Source: Tipula vernalis (Eukaryota > Arthropoda > Insecta > Diptera > Tipulidae). Taken from it: a stretch of 64,000 nt of DNA. The stretch is from NCBI GenBank assembly GCA_958295665.1, contig OY282560.1:24573653-24637652 (forward strand), in the 5' to 3' direction. The position numbers and the translations under genes are program-made. Shown here piece after piece: positions 1-11,250 of this stretch (positions are counted from its first letter, which is position 1; the number at the start of each line of letters is the position of its first letter). The notes beneath the pieces were generated by a model. It did not search any database. It had not been told where the DNA came from and was given only the letters and a program-made list of their open reading frames with translations.

Positions 1-406
1 TGGGGTATTTTTCGCAATATAATATACAAAAAAAGATTAGAATACATCTACATCTGTCATTTAACGAGTATAAAAAAAATGGAACAAGATGAGTATTGAC
101 ATTAAATTACAATATTCTCTTAAATACTAAATTATTTTCTTATAATTTTAGATAAATAAACGGAAACAATAATCGGGATACATGGATAATATGAATATAT
201 GGAAACAGTGCAATAAATAATTGGATACAATTAAACGATCTTTGGATAAATTATGATTAGGTACGTATAGTAAACATTATATAAATACTACGCTAATACG
301 ATTTATTTATTTCAGCGGCTGTTGAGTGGTCCAGCATTAATGAATTTATGCAGCTATTATGTTTTTTAGGTTGATTAAACTTATGTTCTTCAGGTGCTTT
401 AATATG
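1..406. other. AT-rich flank downstream of BEL/Pao pol, nothing identified
   Basis: This stretch lies just beyond the stop codon of the minus-strand BEL/Pao pol that ends at 407. A complete element would carry its 3' untranslated region and long terminal repeat here. I could not recognise an LTR, because no second copy of this sequence is present in the window to pair with it. No coding region or RNA gene was seen. Confidence 0.5.
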
Positions 407-1484
407 TTACAGGTGAATTTGTGTGTAAATTGAACATACCGCCGCCGTTGACTCGTCAGGGTCAAAAGTTGGGATCAAACCTAATTTATAGATGGGTCGT
501 TTCAATATGCTTCCATTAGGTAACTTGACCGATACCACTCTCACTATACTGTCATTGCCTGGATGTGTGTCGCATATTCTCGCCAAAGGCCATTTTGATG
601 GTGGTAGGTTTTGATCACGAATTAAAACCAGATTTCCAATCTTAAAATTTCGGTTTTCCTTATGCCATTTGTAAACCTTGTTAAGAGATGTGACGTACTC
701 TTGAGACCAATGTTTCCAGAAACCCTGCAAAAGCTGTTGGATTAATTGCCATCTATTTAAGTGTGATACCTTTAATTGCTGTAGATTCGGTTCTGGTAAT
801 AAATTGATTGGTTGGAAGATCAAAAAATGTGCCGGTGTCAGCGGATTCCATTCATCGTCTCGCAGCTCCTTCAACGGTCTTGAGTTCAGTAGCGCTTCGA
901 TTTCCTTGCTCAGGGTGAGGAATTCCTCATATGTCAGATGAGTCTCACCCATGACACGTCGTAGGTGATACTTGCACGATTTTACTGTGGCTTCCCATAA
1001 GCCGCCAAATGTAGGAGTGAGTGGTGGTATAAAATGCCAATTAATTTGCCGATCCGTACACCAAGCCTGGATTTTATTCTCTTGGACCTCATTCAGGAAT
1101 TGTTGGTAGAACACTTGGAGTTGGTTCTTAGCGCCCACCAGGTTAGACCCATTGTCGCAATGGATATGATTTGGTAATCCTCTAACAGCACAGAATCTTT
1201 TTAGCGCTGCTAGAAAAGCGTCGGTACTCATATCAGTGCCGACCTCGATGGAAGTGGCCTTGGTGGCCATGCAAACAAAAATTACAAGATATGCCTTATA
1301 CAATTTGGCACCACGCGAACGGGATGTTAGTAACAAAAACGGTCCTGCTAAGTCGATACCGACCTCGATAAATGGTGGATGGATTGATACGGCACGCAGG
1401 CAATTGATTCATCAATTGCTTCTGTAATTGTGTTTTGTAGCGTCGACACACAAAGCACATATGGATGGTACGTCGAAGTAGATC
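407..1484 (-). pseudogene. BEL/Pao integrase core and C-terminal domain fragment
   Basis: The segment begins with the CFVCRRYK part of the zinc-binding module. After a frame change near 1395-1402 it carries the integrase core: GIDLAGPF (first catalytic Asp, about 1355-1340), IHCDNGSNLVGA (second Asp) and PTFGGLWEATVK (glutamate). It then runs into the Pao-type C-terminal domain, with HLNRWQLIQQLLQGFWKHW, an NLVLIRDQNLPPSKWPLARI segment and RPIYKL near the end, before a TAA at 409-407. That terminus looks natural for a Pao polyprotein. Several ORF finders would start this frame at 1336 on a TTG, which has no biological meaning because the homology continues upstream. In a live element it would insert the cDNA into the host chromosome. 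Confidence 0.92.
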
Positions 1485-2967
1485 TCGGAATAGCAAATTT
1501 CTGTTTCAATATAGTATTCATCATTCTTGCACCAGCGTGTAGATTTCTATAATGCGCTTCGCGTACTATCATTTGGGTGATTAAATGGTCGATGGGTAAG
1601 ACTACGGGGTGTCTAGCATCATGCTCCATCACGGCATGCCTCAATCGGCCTCCGACTCGTAAAACCATTCTGCCATCAATGTATGGGTGATACGATAAGA
1701 TTCTTGAATTGTTCGGTAAGGTTCTGTTATTTAAAAGTAACTGTATCTCTTTCCCATAAGCTTCTGATTGAACAAAACGATATATCAAATATTCCGCATT
1801 TGAGATTTCATCTAACGTCAGATTTTTACTAGCTATTCGGTTTGATGATTTTGACGACAAGTTGTGTTTGTAACGCAAAATATAGGCTAATATGTGTAAC
1901 ATTTTTCGAAAGTTTGAATACCTGGCAATTAATGTGCTTATAATAGACAAATTTGACTGTACAGTGACTAAATTGGAGAGGGCTTCCACAGTCTCATACA
2001 CTATGGGTGGTTTTATAAGCTGGAGTTCGTTTAAATGTAGAAATTCTGGTCCATTGATCCAAGTTATGTTGCGCATAAATTCTTGCGGATTTACTCCTCT
2101 AGTGGCAAGATCTGCAGGATTATTCTCGGTTGCAACAAAATACCATTGGCAAAGCTTCGTCGATTGCATTATCTCTGATACACGGTTTGCTTCGTACACC
2201 TTTAATAGTTTTGGTGGTTTGGATAACCATTGTAAGGTTATCGTCGAGTCCGAATATAAATATATGCTAGGTTGCTGTTGGAGTTTAAGCGATTGTAATA
2301 CAGTGTTCAATAATCGTACCAGTAATGTTGCAGCACTTAGTTCCAGTTTGGGTATACTCAGTGCCTTAATCGGCGTTACTCGAGTTTTTGCGGCTAGTAG
2401 GGTGATCTTAGGTTGGCCATTTATAATCGATCGGGAATAGATCACTGCTGCGTAAGCGTTTAAGGATGCATCTCCGAAACCGTGCAATTCTATTGGTTGA
2501 GCTGTTGTATATCCATCAAGCCATCTAGGAAATTTTAATTCAGCAAGTTGATATAATTGATCCCTTATTGTCAAATATTGCTCTGATATGTGTAATGGTA
2601 GTTCGTAATTCCATATGTTTCCGTGTAGCCAAAGAGATTGAAATAATATTTTTAGTCCGATTGTAACGGGTGACAAAAGTCCTAATGGGTCATACATTTT
2701 AGCGATCTCCGACAAAAATGATCTTTTAGTAAATTTGCGTATTGATGGCAGCGTTATCCTGAAGAAAAAATAGTCCTGAATGGGGTTGTACTTAATACCT
2801 AATACAGATACTATCTGATTGTCTGTGATTTCCCAGGCTGTCATTTCCCGATTTTCAATTGGAATATTTGCCAGTAATTGAGGGTAATTCAAAGACCATT
2901 TTCGGATGTTAAATCCTCTTAATTTCAATAAATTTATAATCTCGAGTTGTATTAGCTGAGCGGAATC
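1485..2967 (-). pseudogene. BEL/Pao RT connection, RNase H and integrase zinc-binding fragment
   Basis: This continues the pol frame past the nonsense codon. Counting from about 2928, residues 71-87 hold the Pao hallmark FLSEIAKMYDPLGLLSP. The RNase H domain follows with GFGDAS (about 150-155), KLELSAATL (about 194-202), YSDS (about 225-228) and NPADLATRG (about 270-278), which supply its acidic active-site residues. Farther on, RVGGRLRHA and the histidines of REAHYRNLHAGARMM form the first half of the integrase zinc-binding module. The cysteine half (CFVC) lies in another frame at about 1450, so a frame change sits near 1475-1495. A 182-codon plus-strand open frame inside this region is only an antisense shadow. 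Confidence 0.9.
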
Positions 2968-3384
2968 TTAGTCGTCAGTTCCTGACATTAAATCATCCAT
3001 ATAGAAGTCAGATCTTAATATCTCACTTGCCTTGGGATGTTTCTCTCCGAAAAGTTCTGCCAAATAGTGAAGTGCAGCAATTGCTAAAAACGGTGCGGGA
3101 GCCGTTCCGTAGGTGACGGTTTTTAACCGGTAATGTTTCAGGCTGGAATTGGGATCATCTCTCCATAGGATACGGTGATAATCTTTGTCGTTGTTGGCTA
3201 TTGCAATTTGCCGGAACATCATTTCGATGTCTGCAGAAAATGTGTACTTATGCTTGCGGAAGCGAATTAATAGGTTTAGCAAATTATCTTGAATAGTAGG
3301 GCCTGTCATTAGAATATCGTTCAATGAACGACTGTTGCTGGATTTAGCCGAGGCATCAAACACTACCCGAACCTTTGTTCCCAA
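2968..3384 (-). pseudogene. BEL/Pao reverse transcriptase fragment
   Basis: This is a 138-codon open stretch of the RT palm and fingers. Visible motifs are RVVFDAS near its start, then SLNDILMTGPTIQDNL, the aspartate motif in FSADIEMMFRQI, and the catalytic box FYMDD close to the end, all characteristic of BEL/Pao RTs. The frame ends at a TAA (2970-2968), but the same frame continues beyond it with recognisable Pao sequence, so the stop is a nonsense mutation and not a natural terminus. There is no genuine initiator: the fragment starts within the polyprotein, directly after an upstream TAA. In a live element this enzyme would copy genomic RNA into DNA inside virus-like particles. Confidence 0.92.
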
Positions 3385-3538
3385 GCATTATCGAAAGCTG
3401 CACGCTGCGACCTCAAGCTCTGCTTAGCTTTATAAGGCAAAGATTTTGAGTACCAGGAGGAAAAATTTTATGCCGTAAAATAGTTTTTGAATGTATTAGA
3501 TGTTTTAGGACAAAGCCTATATGTCTGTTGATTAAATC

Positions 3539-3712
3539 ATGGGTCACCTCCCTACGAAGCGTATTCTAGAAGTTGAGCAAGATTCAACGCCCGATGCGTT
3601 TCTGCGGTTTGTGTCACTCAGAGATCGTTGTACAAATGTGTATAGCGATAATGCTACAAATTTTGGAGTGCGTGGCGAATTACACAAACGTGAAGTGCAT
3701 CTGACGCTCTAA
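3539..3712 (+). pseudogene. BEL/Pao integrase scrap, opposite strand
   Basis: A 57-codon plus-strand frame, too short for most gene finders, matches the integrase core of BEL/Pao elements. It contains STPDAFLRFVSLRDRCTNVY followed by SDNATNFGVRGEL, corresponding to the usual STDAFL, RRG and YSDNGTNFVGA stretch around the second catalytic Asp. It lies 155 bp from the minus-strand Pao fragment and points the opposite way. It must therefore come from a different insertion or from an inversion. No flanking LTR or other domain is visible. Confidence 0.8.
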
Positions 3713-6034
3713 AAAATATTTTATAATTAAGTGTATTATACACGTGTTAAATTGCGAGTTTATTTATAATTCCTAAGTTTATTTATGAGTCTTGTTCATG
3801 AGTCCTAAATAAACCATTATATAGCATTATAACGGCAACAATTTTACAGACATCTTGCATTTACAAACCGAAAACCTTAATTCAACGAAAACCTTTCTAA
3901 TTCTAACCAACTTCATATAAACTCATCCCATAATGGCAATGTCTCATAAACCTTGACAAATACAAAATAAAATGAAACCTTTTTGTTTATTCTAAAAATT
4001 AAAAACACCAAAAAATAATAAAACCGAAATATGTCTAAAAAAATGTTACATCGTGTAGGTGTAAGAACACACCTTAATCAAATATTCCACGAAATAGAAA
4101 GACCTCAAAAGACACATACGTAAGCAGCATTTTATAAAAACCAGTTGATGTTAAATGGGATCTCTTGACTTTAATAATAATCAGATCTATAACGGTTGTT
4201 ATTTATTTATTTTTATTTTTTGAGGAAATTTAAATTTCAAATTTTCCAATTTTGTCATTGTTGTTGCTTTACAAGACAATAAATTTTGTACATTGAAGAC
4301 ATTTTTAAATTCCCCAAATTTCTTTGTCTTCCTTTTGTCGCCTTATTTAAGATTTATTGGAATATTTATTGTAGATTTGTTTAGTTGTTGTTGATATAAA
4401 ACATAAATAGTATATAAAATGGAAATTAAGTAGGATAATTTAAGAATTTTGTGTTATTTGTTGTTGGCAGACGAATATTGGGATTTTATTATACGGCTGT
4501 CTTGAAAAATCTATTTTTGTGATGTTACTGTGTATGTATATATGGTACATAATAAACATAAGCAGTGATGTTGGGTACAACTTGACTTATCTCAGATTTG
4601 TTTTTTTTATTTATGATGAGCAAAGTTCATTGTCGGGTTATAAATCAATCCGATTAAAAATATTTCCATTTTATTGTACGTAGGTGGTTTAGAAATATTA
4701 TAAGGGTTTCACAACAATTGGTTTAGCTAATTAAAAATTAAATTGAATGCGATTGTAACCATTTCCCAAATAAATAACAGATCACTTAGAAACACATTTC
4801 CCAAGACCTATTTACGGCAATTATTTATTTTACACCTCCGGTTTTATTATCATAATTTGTAGAACGCAGTTAAATGTTTCCAAGACGTTTAATTTTAATT
4901 TTCTAACCTGCTTAAATTTTTATTTTGTTTATGTTTTTAAAATTCAATTCAATCCTTGTTTGAGTACGAAAAGATATATCATAAAATGTACATATTTTAT
5001 AGCTTTTTAAGCTTTATACATTGCTTTTTACAACAACATTTTTTTCTAGTTTCACGTTGAATGGTAATGAGAGCTTTTAAAATATTATACAGGAATTTTG
5101 TAACTTTATTTGAATAGGGAAATACAATTTATTACTAAAATGTTAAGCATTCTTCAAGATTTCTGTGACATTATAACACCTGAAGAAAATGAATATACAG
5201 GCATCCTGAGAAAAAAAAATTTCTATCGGTCGATTTAATTTAGAATACACAAGTCATAGAGAAAAAAACAGAACCGCGTGGTATCTTATTTTTGTTTGCT
5301 TTTTTTGTGACAGGAAAGCTCCATTTAATACTTTTGCTGTGATCAATTTTATCTAGCTCTTATCAAAATATTTAGTATTATACCAATGGAATTGCTGGAG
5401 ACGCGAGTAGCAGCATTTTAAATATGCTAAATTTCTTTTCGCGTGTGATATAGGATTCTATTATAATAGCTAATTATCCCGGGATTCGTTTGGAAGAGAA
5501 ATAAAATGTCATATTTAACCAAAGTACGACTGGAGAAAAATAAGAAAAACGCAGTGACGCATATCTTGGAAAAATAAGAAACAAAAGGGTCGACTAACGA
5601 GTAAGTAACAACTTTACAAGAAGTAGACTTAACATTCGTCCCATTTTTAACAGGAAAGACAAATTTATAATTGAATGATCCTTGCCCGGGGTTACTTTTA
5701 GCACGACGCGGTTTATCCCCTTTTAGCATCGTCTGCAATAGGTATGTTTTCTGTTTTTCTTTTCGAACGTAGCAAGTCTAGTAAGAAGATGATACTGACC
5801 TTTAAGACTCTTCGTTCAGTTTCGTTAAGTAAGTTTAGCGTAAACTAAAGGAAATGTTAGAATAAATCAAAAATTTCGCAGCACATTTTTCTTGGAGTAA
5901 TAAAATAAACTTTACAATTCACGATCATGATACAATTGACTGCAGTGTTTGTTAAGTTCTAATACATATGTTACTTAATTTTCTTTAGGGAAATTTTTAA
6001 TTTTTTTATTTATTTATTTATTAAAGCTACAGTA
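3713..6034. other. AT-rich intergenic sequence
   Basis: No supported gene, RNA or transposon was found. A 103-codon minus-strand open frame at 5427-5738 has a stretch (NYKFVFPVKNGTNVK) faintly like transposon-associated proteins of insects, but composition and isolation argue against calling it a gene. Confidence 0.5.
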
Positions 6035-6770
6035 AAGTCAAAGTTCGGGAATGGCAGAAAGAATAGTAATTCAGATAATTGATAATTTGACACCTTTTGC
6101 CAGAGTTAAAAACAGGCGAATGAAGGATATTTTCCAAAGATCAGGAAAAATCTCAGTCCAAAAGCTTTCATTAAAGATGTCAGTCAGCGGAAGAGCTAAA
6201 CTTTCTGCACAATTTTTAATGATGATGGGTGGAATTCCATTATGACCAGCGCCCTTACTTCCATCAAGAAGAGACAAGTAATCATAAACCTCCGTTTCAG
6301 TGAATTGCAATAAATTATAATCAGTACGATTTCAAGCAAGTCGAGTCGTGTTATGTGATAATGACAACGCGAAGTGCTCGTACACGGACTCAAAATATTT
6401 GGCCAACAGATCGCAGATATCAAAGGGCCAAACCCCACTGTTTAGAAGTCAACTCAACATCTATCTGCAAAATGTGGTTATTATATAGGAACCAATTTAA
6501 AATTTTAAATCCCTTTCGAGCTGCATCGAATCAAGAATAAAACTCAACACCATCTAACCAGGCGCAGTTGTTTCATATTGTGCCATGATTCACGACACCG
6601 TGGCTCTTTTTTAATTAAAGGTACATACCTTTCAACACCAGTGTTGAGTAGTTCGTTGAACAACGAAACGGCTTCGTTCAAGTTTTTCCCGCACTTAAGG
6701 AACTCCCAATCAGAGTTGACAAGAATTATAGTCAGCATGCCTAAAATCAAAATGTAAAGAATTATCAAGT
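6035..6770 (-). pseudogene. LINE ORF2 linker and N-terminal reverse transcriptase fragment
   Basis: From 6768 the minus strand reads DWEFLKCGKNLNEAVSLFN and VERYVPLIKKEPRC, the linker seen between endonuclease and RT in Jockey-like elements. Around 6430-6355 it reads ICDLLAKYFESVYEH. From 6310 it gives FTETEVYDYLSLLDGSKGAG, then HNGIPPIIIKNCAESLALPL and FPDLWKISFI, the start of the RT. A frame change follows, after which an SNYQLSELL-like stretch matches the SNYRGISxLS motif. Homology ends near 6035, before the catalytic core. Confidence 0.82.
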
Positions 6771-6774
6771 TTTA

Positions 6775-7290
6775 CTAGCAAAGTAATTGGTAATGGCAAA
6801 TTTTTTTTGATCGTTGGAAAGAGGGCATGAGAATACCATTAACGGCAAACCAAACAATGTCTGGAAGATTAAAATCACCAATGACGATGCGTTGTTTATT
6901 ATCATGTACTGAAAATATTACAGTTTTGAAAAAATCAATAAATTCAAGATAAACTTGTAAAGTTGATCCACAGGGCACATATACAGCGACCACGAAGATA
7001 AAAGATATATCGGCTTTAATACGTACAGCAATAATATCGTATACCGGATGACATGATATATCCTCACTCGAATGTGAATTCCTCATGGCGATCAACAAAC
7101 CTAAGATTGGTACCAAAATATTGTCTCTCGTTGTCGAGAACGCCCAATAGAAACAATTTAGATGTCCCTCGAATTATAGCTTGTTTTGAGCATATGGGCC
7201 GGATATTTAAAACAACATCACTTAAACTCTGCGTATCTTGCTGTCTACAGTTGGGATGCGAAATTTTACGTTTAAGGCAACTGCTTTCCG
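6775..7290 (-). pseudogene. LINE ORF2 endonuclease fragment
   Basis: The best-preserved piece is 7116-6775, beginning in the region equivalent to the RGGGVLIAxRN motif (here LLIAMRNSHSSEDI). It then has FIFVVAVYVPCGS and the catalytic GDFNLPDIVW box of LINE endonucleases. Upstream to about 7290 the reading is scrambled by frame changes and stops. The enzyme would nick target DNA to prime reverse transcription. The plus-strand 84-codon frame at 7053-7307 is an antisense shadow. Confidence 0.82.
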
Positions 7291-7294
7291 AAAA

Positions 7295-7560
7295 TTTTGA
7301 TTCTTAAATGGTCTAATATAAATGCTAGTTGGCCAGGTTTTTGAACTTAAAGACTTGTCCTTAAGATCTTCGTTTATCCCCAGCTTAAAACATAAATATT
7401 CCAGGTCCTGATTTTTTTCCCGTTTTGGGGATCAATTTACCAATATGGTAGAACACGTTCCCAAACCCTTGTTAGCAAGATCTAAAACATCATCTTCGGT
7501 TGTTTGAGGTTCCAGTCTGGATAGCTGAAGCCAATATTTATGTGGTAAAGTTTTGATAAT
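7295..7560 (-). pseudogene. LINE ORF1 C-terminal fragment
   Basis: Minus-strand translation gives KYWLQLSRLEPQTTEDDV, then after an in-frame stop LEYLCFKLGINEDL and TWPTSIYIRPF. This resembles the C-terminal domain found in ORF1 proteins of Jockey-like LINEs, where a (W)xxLSRxxPxTTEDDV segment is followed by CFKL and a WPxxxxxRxF motif. ORF1 proteins bind the element RNA. The stop after LVN and the missing N-terminal part show it is dead. It sits directly upstream of the endonuclease remnant, as expected in an ORF1-ORF2 element. Confidence 0.65.
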
Positions 7561-7565
7561 AATAT

Positions 7566-7955
7566 CTGATAGTGGTTTTAATTTAATTTTTAATTGTTAA
7601 TTTTTTATTGGTAATTTGTAATTGGATATTTTTAATTAATTGTTAATTTTTAATATGTAATTTAAATTGTATTTTTAATGATTAATTTTTAATATTTAAA
7701 ATAAATTTTTAAGTTTTATTTAATTTTTAATTTGTATTTTGAATTTTGAATTTTGAATTTGAAATTTGTGATTTCTAGTTTCTTGGTAATTTTTAATTGT
7801 TAATATGTATATCATTTTTTAATTAATCTTTTATAATTGTTTATTTTTAATTTGTAATTTCAATTTACAATATGTATTTTTTATTTAATTCCTAGTTTGT
7901 AATTTGTACTTTTTGATTTTTAATTTTTTAATCAGCAATTTGTAACTTTTGACTT
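7566..7955. other. Degenerate AT-rich repeat leading into heptamer array
   Basis: The sequence is an irregular mixture of TTTTTAAT, TTTGAATT and TTTGTAATT blocks. It looks like a decayed shoulder of the (AATTTTT)n array that follows. No coding potential was seen. Confidence 0.6.
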
Positions 7956-9655
7956 TTATTTAATTTTTAATTTTTAATTTTTAATTTTTAATTTTTAATT
8001 TTTAATTTTTAATTTTTAATTTTTAATTTTTAATTTTTAATTTTTAATTTTTAATTTTTAATTTTTAATTTTTAATTTTTAATTTTTAATTTTTAATTTT
8101 TAATTTTTAATTTTTAATTTTTAATTTTTAATTTTTAATTTTTAATTTTTAATTTTTAATTTTTAATTTTTAATTTTTAATTTTTAATTTTTAATTTTTA
8201 ATTTTTAATTTTTAATTTTTAATTTTTAATTTTTAATTTTTAATTTTTAATTTTTAATTTTTAATTTTTAATTTTTAATTTTTAATTTTTAATTTTTAAT
8301 TTTTAATTTTTAATTTTTAATTTTTAATTTTTAATTTTTAATTTTTAATTTTTAATTTTTAATTTTTAATTTTTAATTTTTAATTTTTAATTTTTAATTT
8401 TTAATTTTTAATTTTTAATTTTTAATTTTTAATTTTTAATTTTTAATTTTTAATTTTTAATTTTTAATTTTTAATTTTTAATTTTTAATTTTTAATTTTT
8501 AATTTTTAATTTTTAAATTTTAATTTTACATTTTTAATTTTTAATTTTTAATTTTTAATTTTTAATTTTTAATTTTTAATTTTTAATTTTTAATTTTTAA
8601 TTTTTAATTTTTAATTTTTAATTTTTAATTTTTAATTTTTAATTTTTAATTTTTAATTTTTAATTTTTAATTTTTAATTTTTAATTTTTAATTTTTAATT
8701 TTTAATTTTTAATTTTTAATTTTTAATTTTTAATTTTTAATTTTTAATTTTTAATTTTTAATTTTTAATTTTTAATTTTTAATTTTTAATTTTTAATTTT
8801 TAATTTTTAATTTTTAATTTTTAATTTTTAATTTTTAATTTTTAATTTTTAATTTTTAATTTTTAATTTTTAATTTTTAATTTTTAATTTTTAATTTTTA
8901 ATTTTTAATTTTTAATTTTTAATTTTTAATTTTTAATTTTTAATTTTTAATTTTTAATTTTTAATTTTTAATTTTTAATTTTTAATTTTTAATTTTTAAT
9001 TTTTAATTTTTAATTTTTAATTTTTAATTTTTAATTTTTAATTTTTAATTTTTAATTTTTAATTTTTAATTTTACATTTTTAATTTTTAATTTTTAATTT
9101 TTAATTTTTAATTTTTAATTTTTAATTTTTAATTTTTAATTTTTAATTTTTAATTTTTAATTTTTAATTTTTAATTTTTAATTTTTAATTTTTAATTTTT
9201 AATTTTTAATTTTTAATTTTTAATTTTTAATTTTTAATTTTTAATTTTTAATTTTTAATTTTTAATTTTTAATTTTTAATTTTTAATTTTTAATTTTTAA
9301 TTTTTAATTTTTAATTTTTAATTTTTAATTTTTAATTTTTAATTTTTAATTTTTAATTTTTAATTTTTAATTTTTAATTTTTAATTTTTAATTTTTAATT
9401 TTTAATTTTTAATTTTTAATTTTTAATTTTTAATTTTTAATTTTTAATTTTTAATTTTTAATTTTTAATTTTTAATTTTTAATTTTTAATTTTGAATTTT
9501 GAATTTTGAATTTTTAATTTTTAATTTTTAATTTTTAATTTTTAATTTTTAATTTTTAATTTTTAATTTTTAATTTTTAATTTTTAATTTTTAATTTTTA
9601 ATTTTTAATTTTTAATTTTTAATTTTTAATTTTTAATTTTTAACTTTTAATTTTT
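7956..9655. repeat. (AATTTTT)n heptanucleotide tandem array
   Basis: About 1.7 kb of an almost perfect 7-bp unit, AATTTTT, roughly 240 copies. Interruptions are few: near 8514-8530 (ATTTTAATTTTACATT), near 9073 (TTTACATT) and near 9491-9510, where the unit changes to TTTGAAT for about three copies. The homogeneity points to recent expansion. It is not the arthropod TTAGG telomere repeat. No open frame of note crosses it because every phase contains TAA. Confidence 0.95.
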
Positions 9656-10710
9656 AATATTTAATTTTAATATGTAATTATTTTCCATTTATAATTTTTA
9701 TTTGAGCATGTTTATTCTGTATTTGGTAATTTTTATTTAATTTTTAATCTTAATTTTAAATTTTGAAAGTTGTATAGATATATTAACATACAACAAGCTT
9801 CTATAAGTTAATATTGAAACCGATTTGGACTTGTAGTACCCAGATTTGGGAAATATCATCCAAAGATTTTAGAATATGGTATTAAGGGAACTTTTTTGAT
9901 GCACCTTGATATGCCAGAAACAAAGACCTCAATAGGAACCATAAAGTGAACCTCATTTTTAATGAGATTCAGAGAAATGAGTGAAGACATGAAGAAAGAC
10001 TCCAGCATCATGTGAACGTTAGCAGCAGACCTAAAAGTACAATACCTTTTGAGCTGGTATAATTGTTAGGGTAAACAGCTTTGTGCTGATTTAAAATTAA
10101 CTACAAAGATGTGGTTGAATTCAACTTACCAGACACTATGGAACGCCAATAGGAAGAAGCCATAGATTAATATAAGTTAGTAAATTATATTTAATAAAAT
10201 TTATTTTAAATAAAAAAATTAAAAAAAAAATTAATCTGAAATTTGTAATTAATCTTAGATTCTTAATTTTTATTTTATAATTTTGAACAAGTAATTTCTG
10301 ATTTGTCGTTTTTATTTAATTTTCAATTTACAATTTGTATGTAATTTTTATTGAGTGGTACTATCGCCTGCAATAGTTGGTTATACATAGAGAAAAACAT
10401 CAGTGTTTTTTTCAAACAAGCAGCCCACTAAAATTATGAATTGTTTTGTATTGAAAACATAGGGTAAACCTAAAACCAATATCCATGATTAGTATTTATC
10501 AGGAAGGAAATAGAGAGCTAGGAAAAGCTGAATATTAAATTCATTTTGGACTTCGGCTTGCGACCACAGCATTTGGCTACAATGCATTACCACTTAAGTC
10601 AAATTCAGTGAAGTTAGAGTAGAGATAGAAAACCTTGAATATTGAAAATAATTTTTGTCCTAATTCGACTTAGGCAATTTTGACTAAAAAAAAGAATATA
10701 AGTTATTATT
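9656..10710. other. AT-rich intergenic sequence
   Basis: The first and last parts carry degenerate TTTTTAAT-like runs. The central part (about 9770-10150) is more complex but has no open frame or motif I recognise. Confidence 0.5.
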
Positions 10711-11250
10711 TCAAAAATGTGTCCAGTGTCCATCATTATCGATTACTTTACGTAATCGATTTGGCAGCGAAGCCCTTAGCTCTTCCATTCATGAGAAACA
10801 TATTCTAGGACTGCCTGCTTCGTTCTTGGGTAAAGAGGCTTCCAATCCATAACCATATAAACCCAAATAGTTTCTATTGAATTTAGTTGACGGTGAAAGA
10901 TTTGCAGGTTTCGATTTAACCAACTTTCAGGAGATCTATGAACAGCGGAATTATCCTGAATATAGTGAATTGGAAATTCCACCGGATAACAGTAGTGACT
11001 GATGGTATCATGATTTTATTTAGGATTTTCAAATACTCTCGACTGTTTATGTGTTGTGAAATTTCATATAACTCAACGACGCGACCTGCGCTTATTCACC
11101 CCTCACTCAACAGGATATTTTACGACTTATTCTTGTCCTTTGAATATATATTTCATTTTATTTCATTTTGTGTGGACGATATATTTTCAGCTTAACAAGA
11201 TGATTGGATCTAAAATCTACTTCGCCTCCTTTGAGTGGAACAAAGTACCC
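10711..11250 (-). pseudogene. Tc1-like transposase C-terminal remnant
   Basis: Minus-strand reading from 10982 gives HYIQDNSAVHRSPESWLNRN, where QDNSAVH matches the QDNAPxH box with the second catalytic Asp of Tc1-like transposases. LNSIETIWVYMV follows, matching PDLNPIENLWGxM with the final Glu. After a frame change the natural C-terminus LPNRLRKVIDNDGHWTHF precedes a TGA at 10713-10711. Upstream, YLKILNKIMIPSV (about 11020) and weaker matches extend the remnant to roughly 11250, through stops. It is a dead cut-and-paste transposase. The N-terminal DNA-binding part and terminal inverted repeats were not found. Two plus-strand frames (10938-11195, 11056-11256) are shadows. Confidence 0.82.

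Larger units (their letters stand above)
407..3384 (-). mobile_element. Decayed BEL/Pao LTR retrotransposon, partial pol
   Basis: Read on the minus strand, the domains come in normal Pao order: reverse transcriptase (3384-2968), connection and RNase H (about 2967-1800), integrase zinc-binding region (about 1700-1430), integrase core and the C-terminal domain typical of Pao polyproteins (about 1400-407). The copy is dead: a TAA stop at 2970-2968 interrupts the frame just after the RT, one frame change lies near 1475-1495 and another near 1395-1402. Gag, protease and the first RT motifs are missing, since homology stops at 3384 and a stop codon lies just upstream. No LTRs were found. The family assignment is firm because of the FDAS, YMDD, YDPLGLLSP, SDS, NPADLATRG and GGLWE motifs in this order. 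Confidence 0.93.
6035..7565 (-). mobile_element. Jockey-like non-LTR retrotransposon (LINE) remnant
   Basis: On the minus strand the order is ORF1 C-terminus (about 7560-7295), apurinic-like endonuclease (about 7290-6775), the linker between endonuclease and RT (about 6770-6355) and the first part of the RT (about 6340-6035). Every part is broken by stops and frame changes. The copy lacks the start of ORF1 at one end and the catalytic RT core (YADD), later ORF2 sequence and poly(A) tail at the other. Motifs such as GDFNLPDIVW, a linker with DWEFLKCGKN and ERYVPLIKK, and SKGAGHNGIPP are typical of Jockey-clade LINEs of flies. The exact family cannot be fixed by eye. Confidence 0.85.

Noticed and set aside
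1..406. LTR of the BEL/Pao element
   Set aside because: No paired copy in the window and no clear TG...CA ends with target duplication.
1892..2440. 182-codon plus-strand frame
   Set aside because: Antisense shadow of the BEL/Pao RNase H region, whose minus-strand reading has clear motifs.
5427..5738. 103-codon minus-strand frame as a gene
   Set aside because: A short stretch is faintly like transposon-associated proteins, but the rest is Phe-rich low-complexity translation, with no supporting neighbour or motif order.
7956..9655. Telomere repeat
   Set aside because: The unit is AATTTTT, not TTAGG or a related telomeric motif, and the array is internal.
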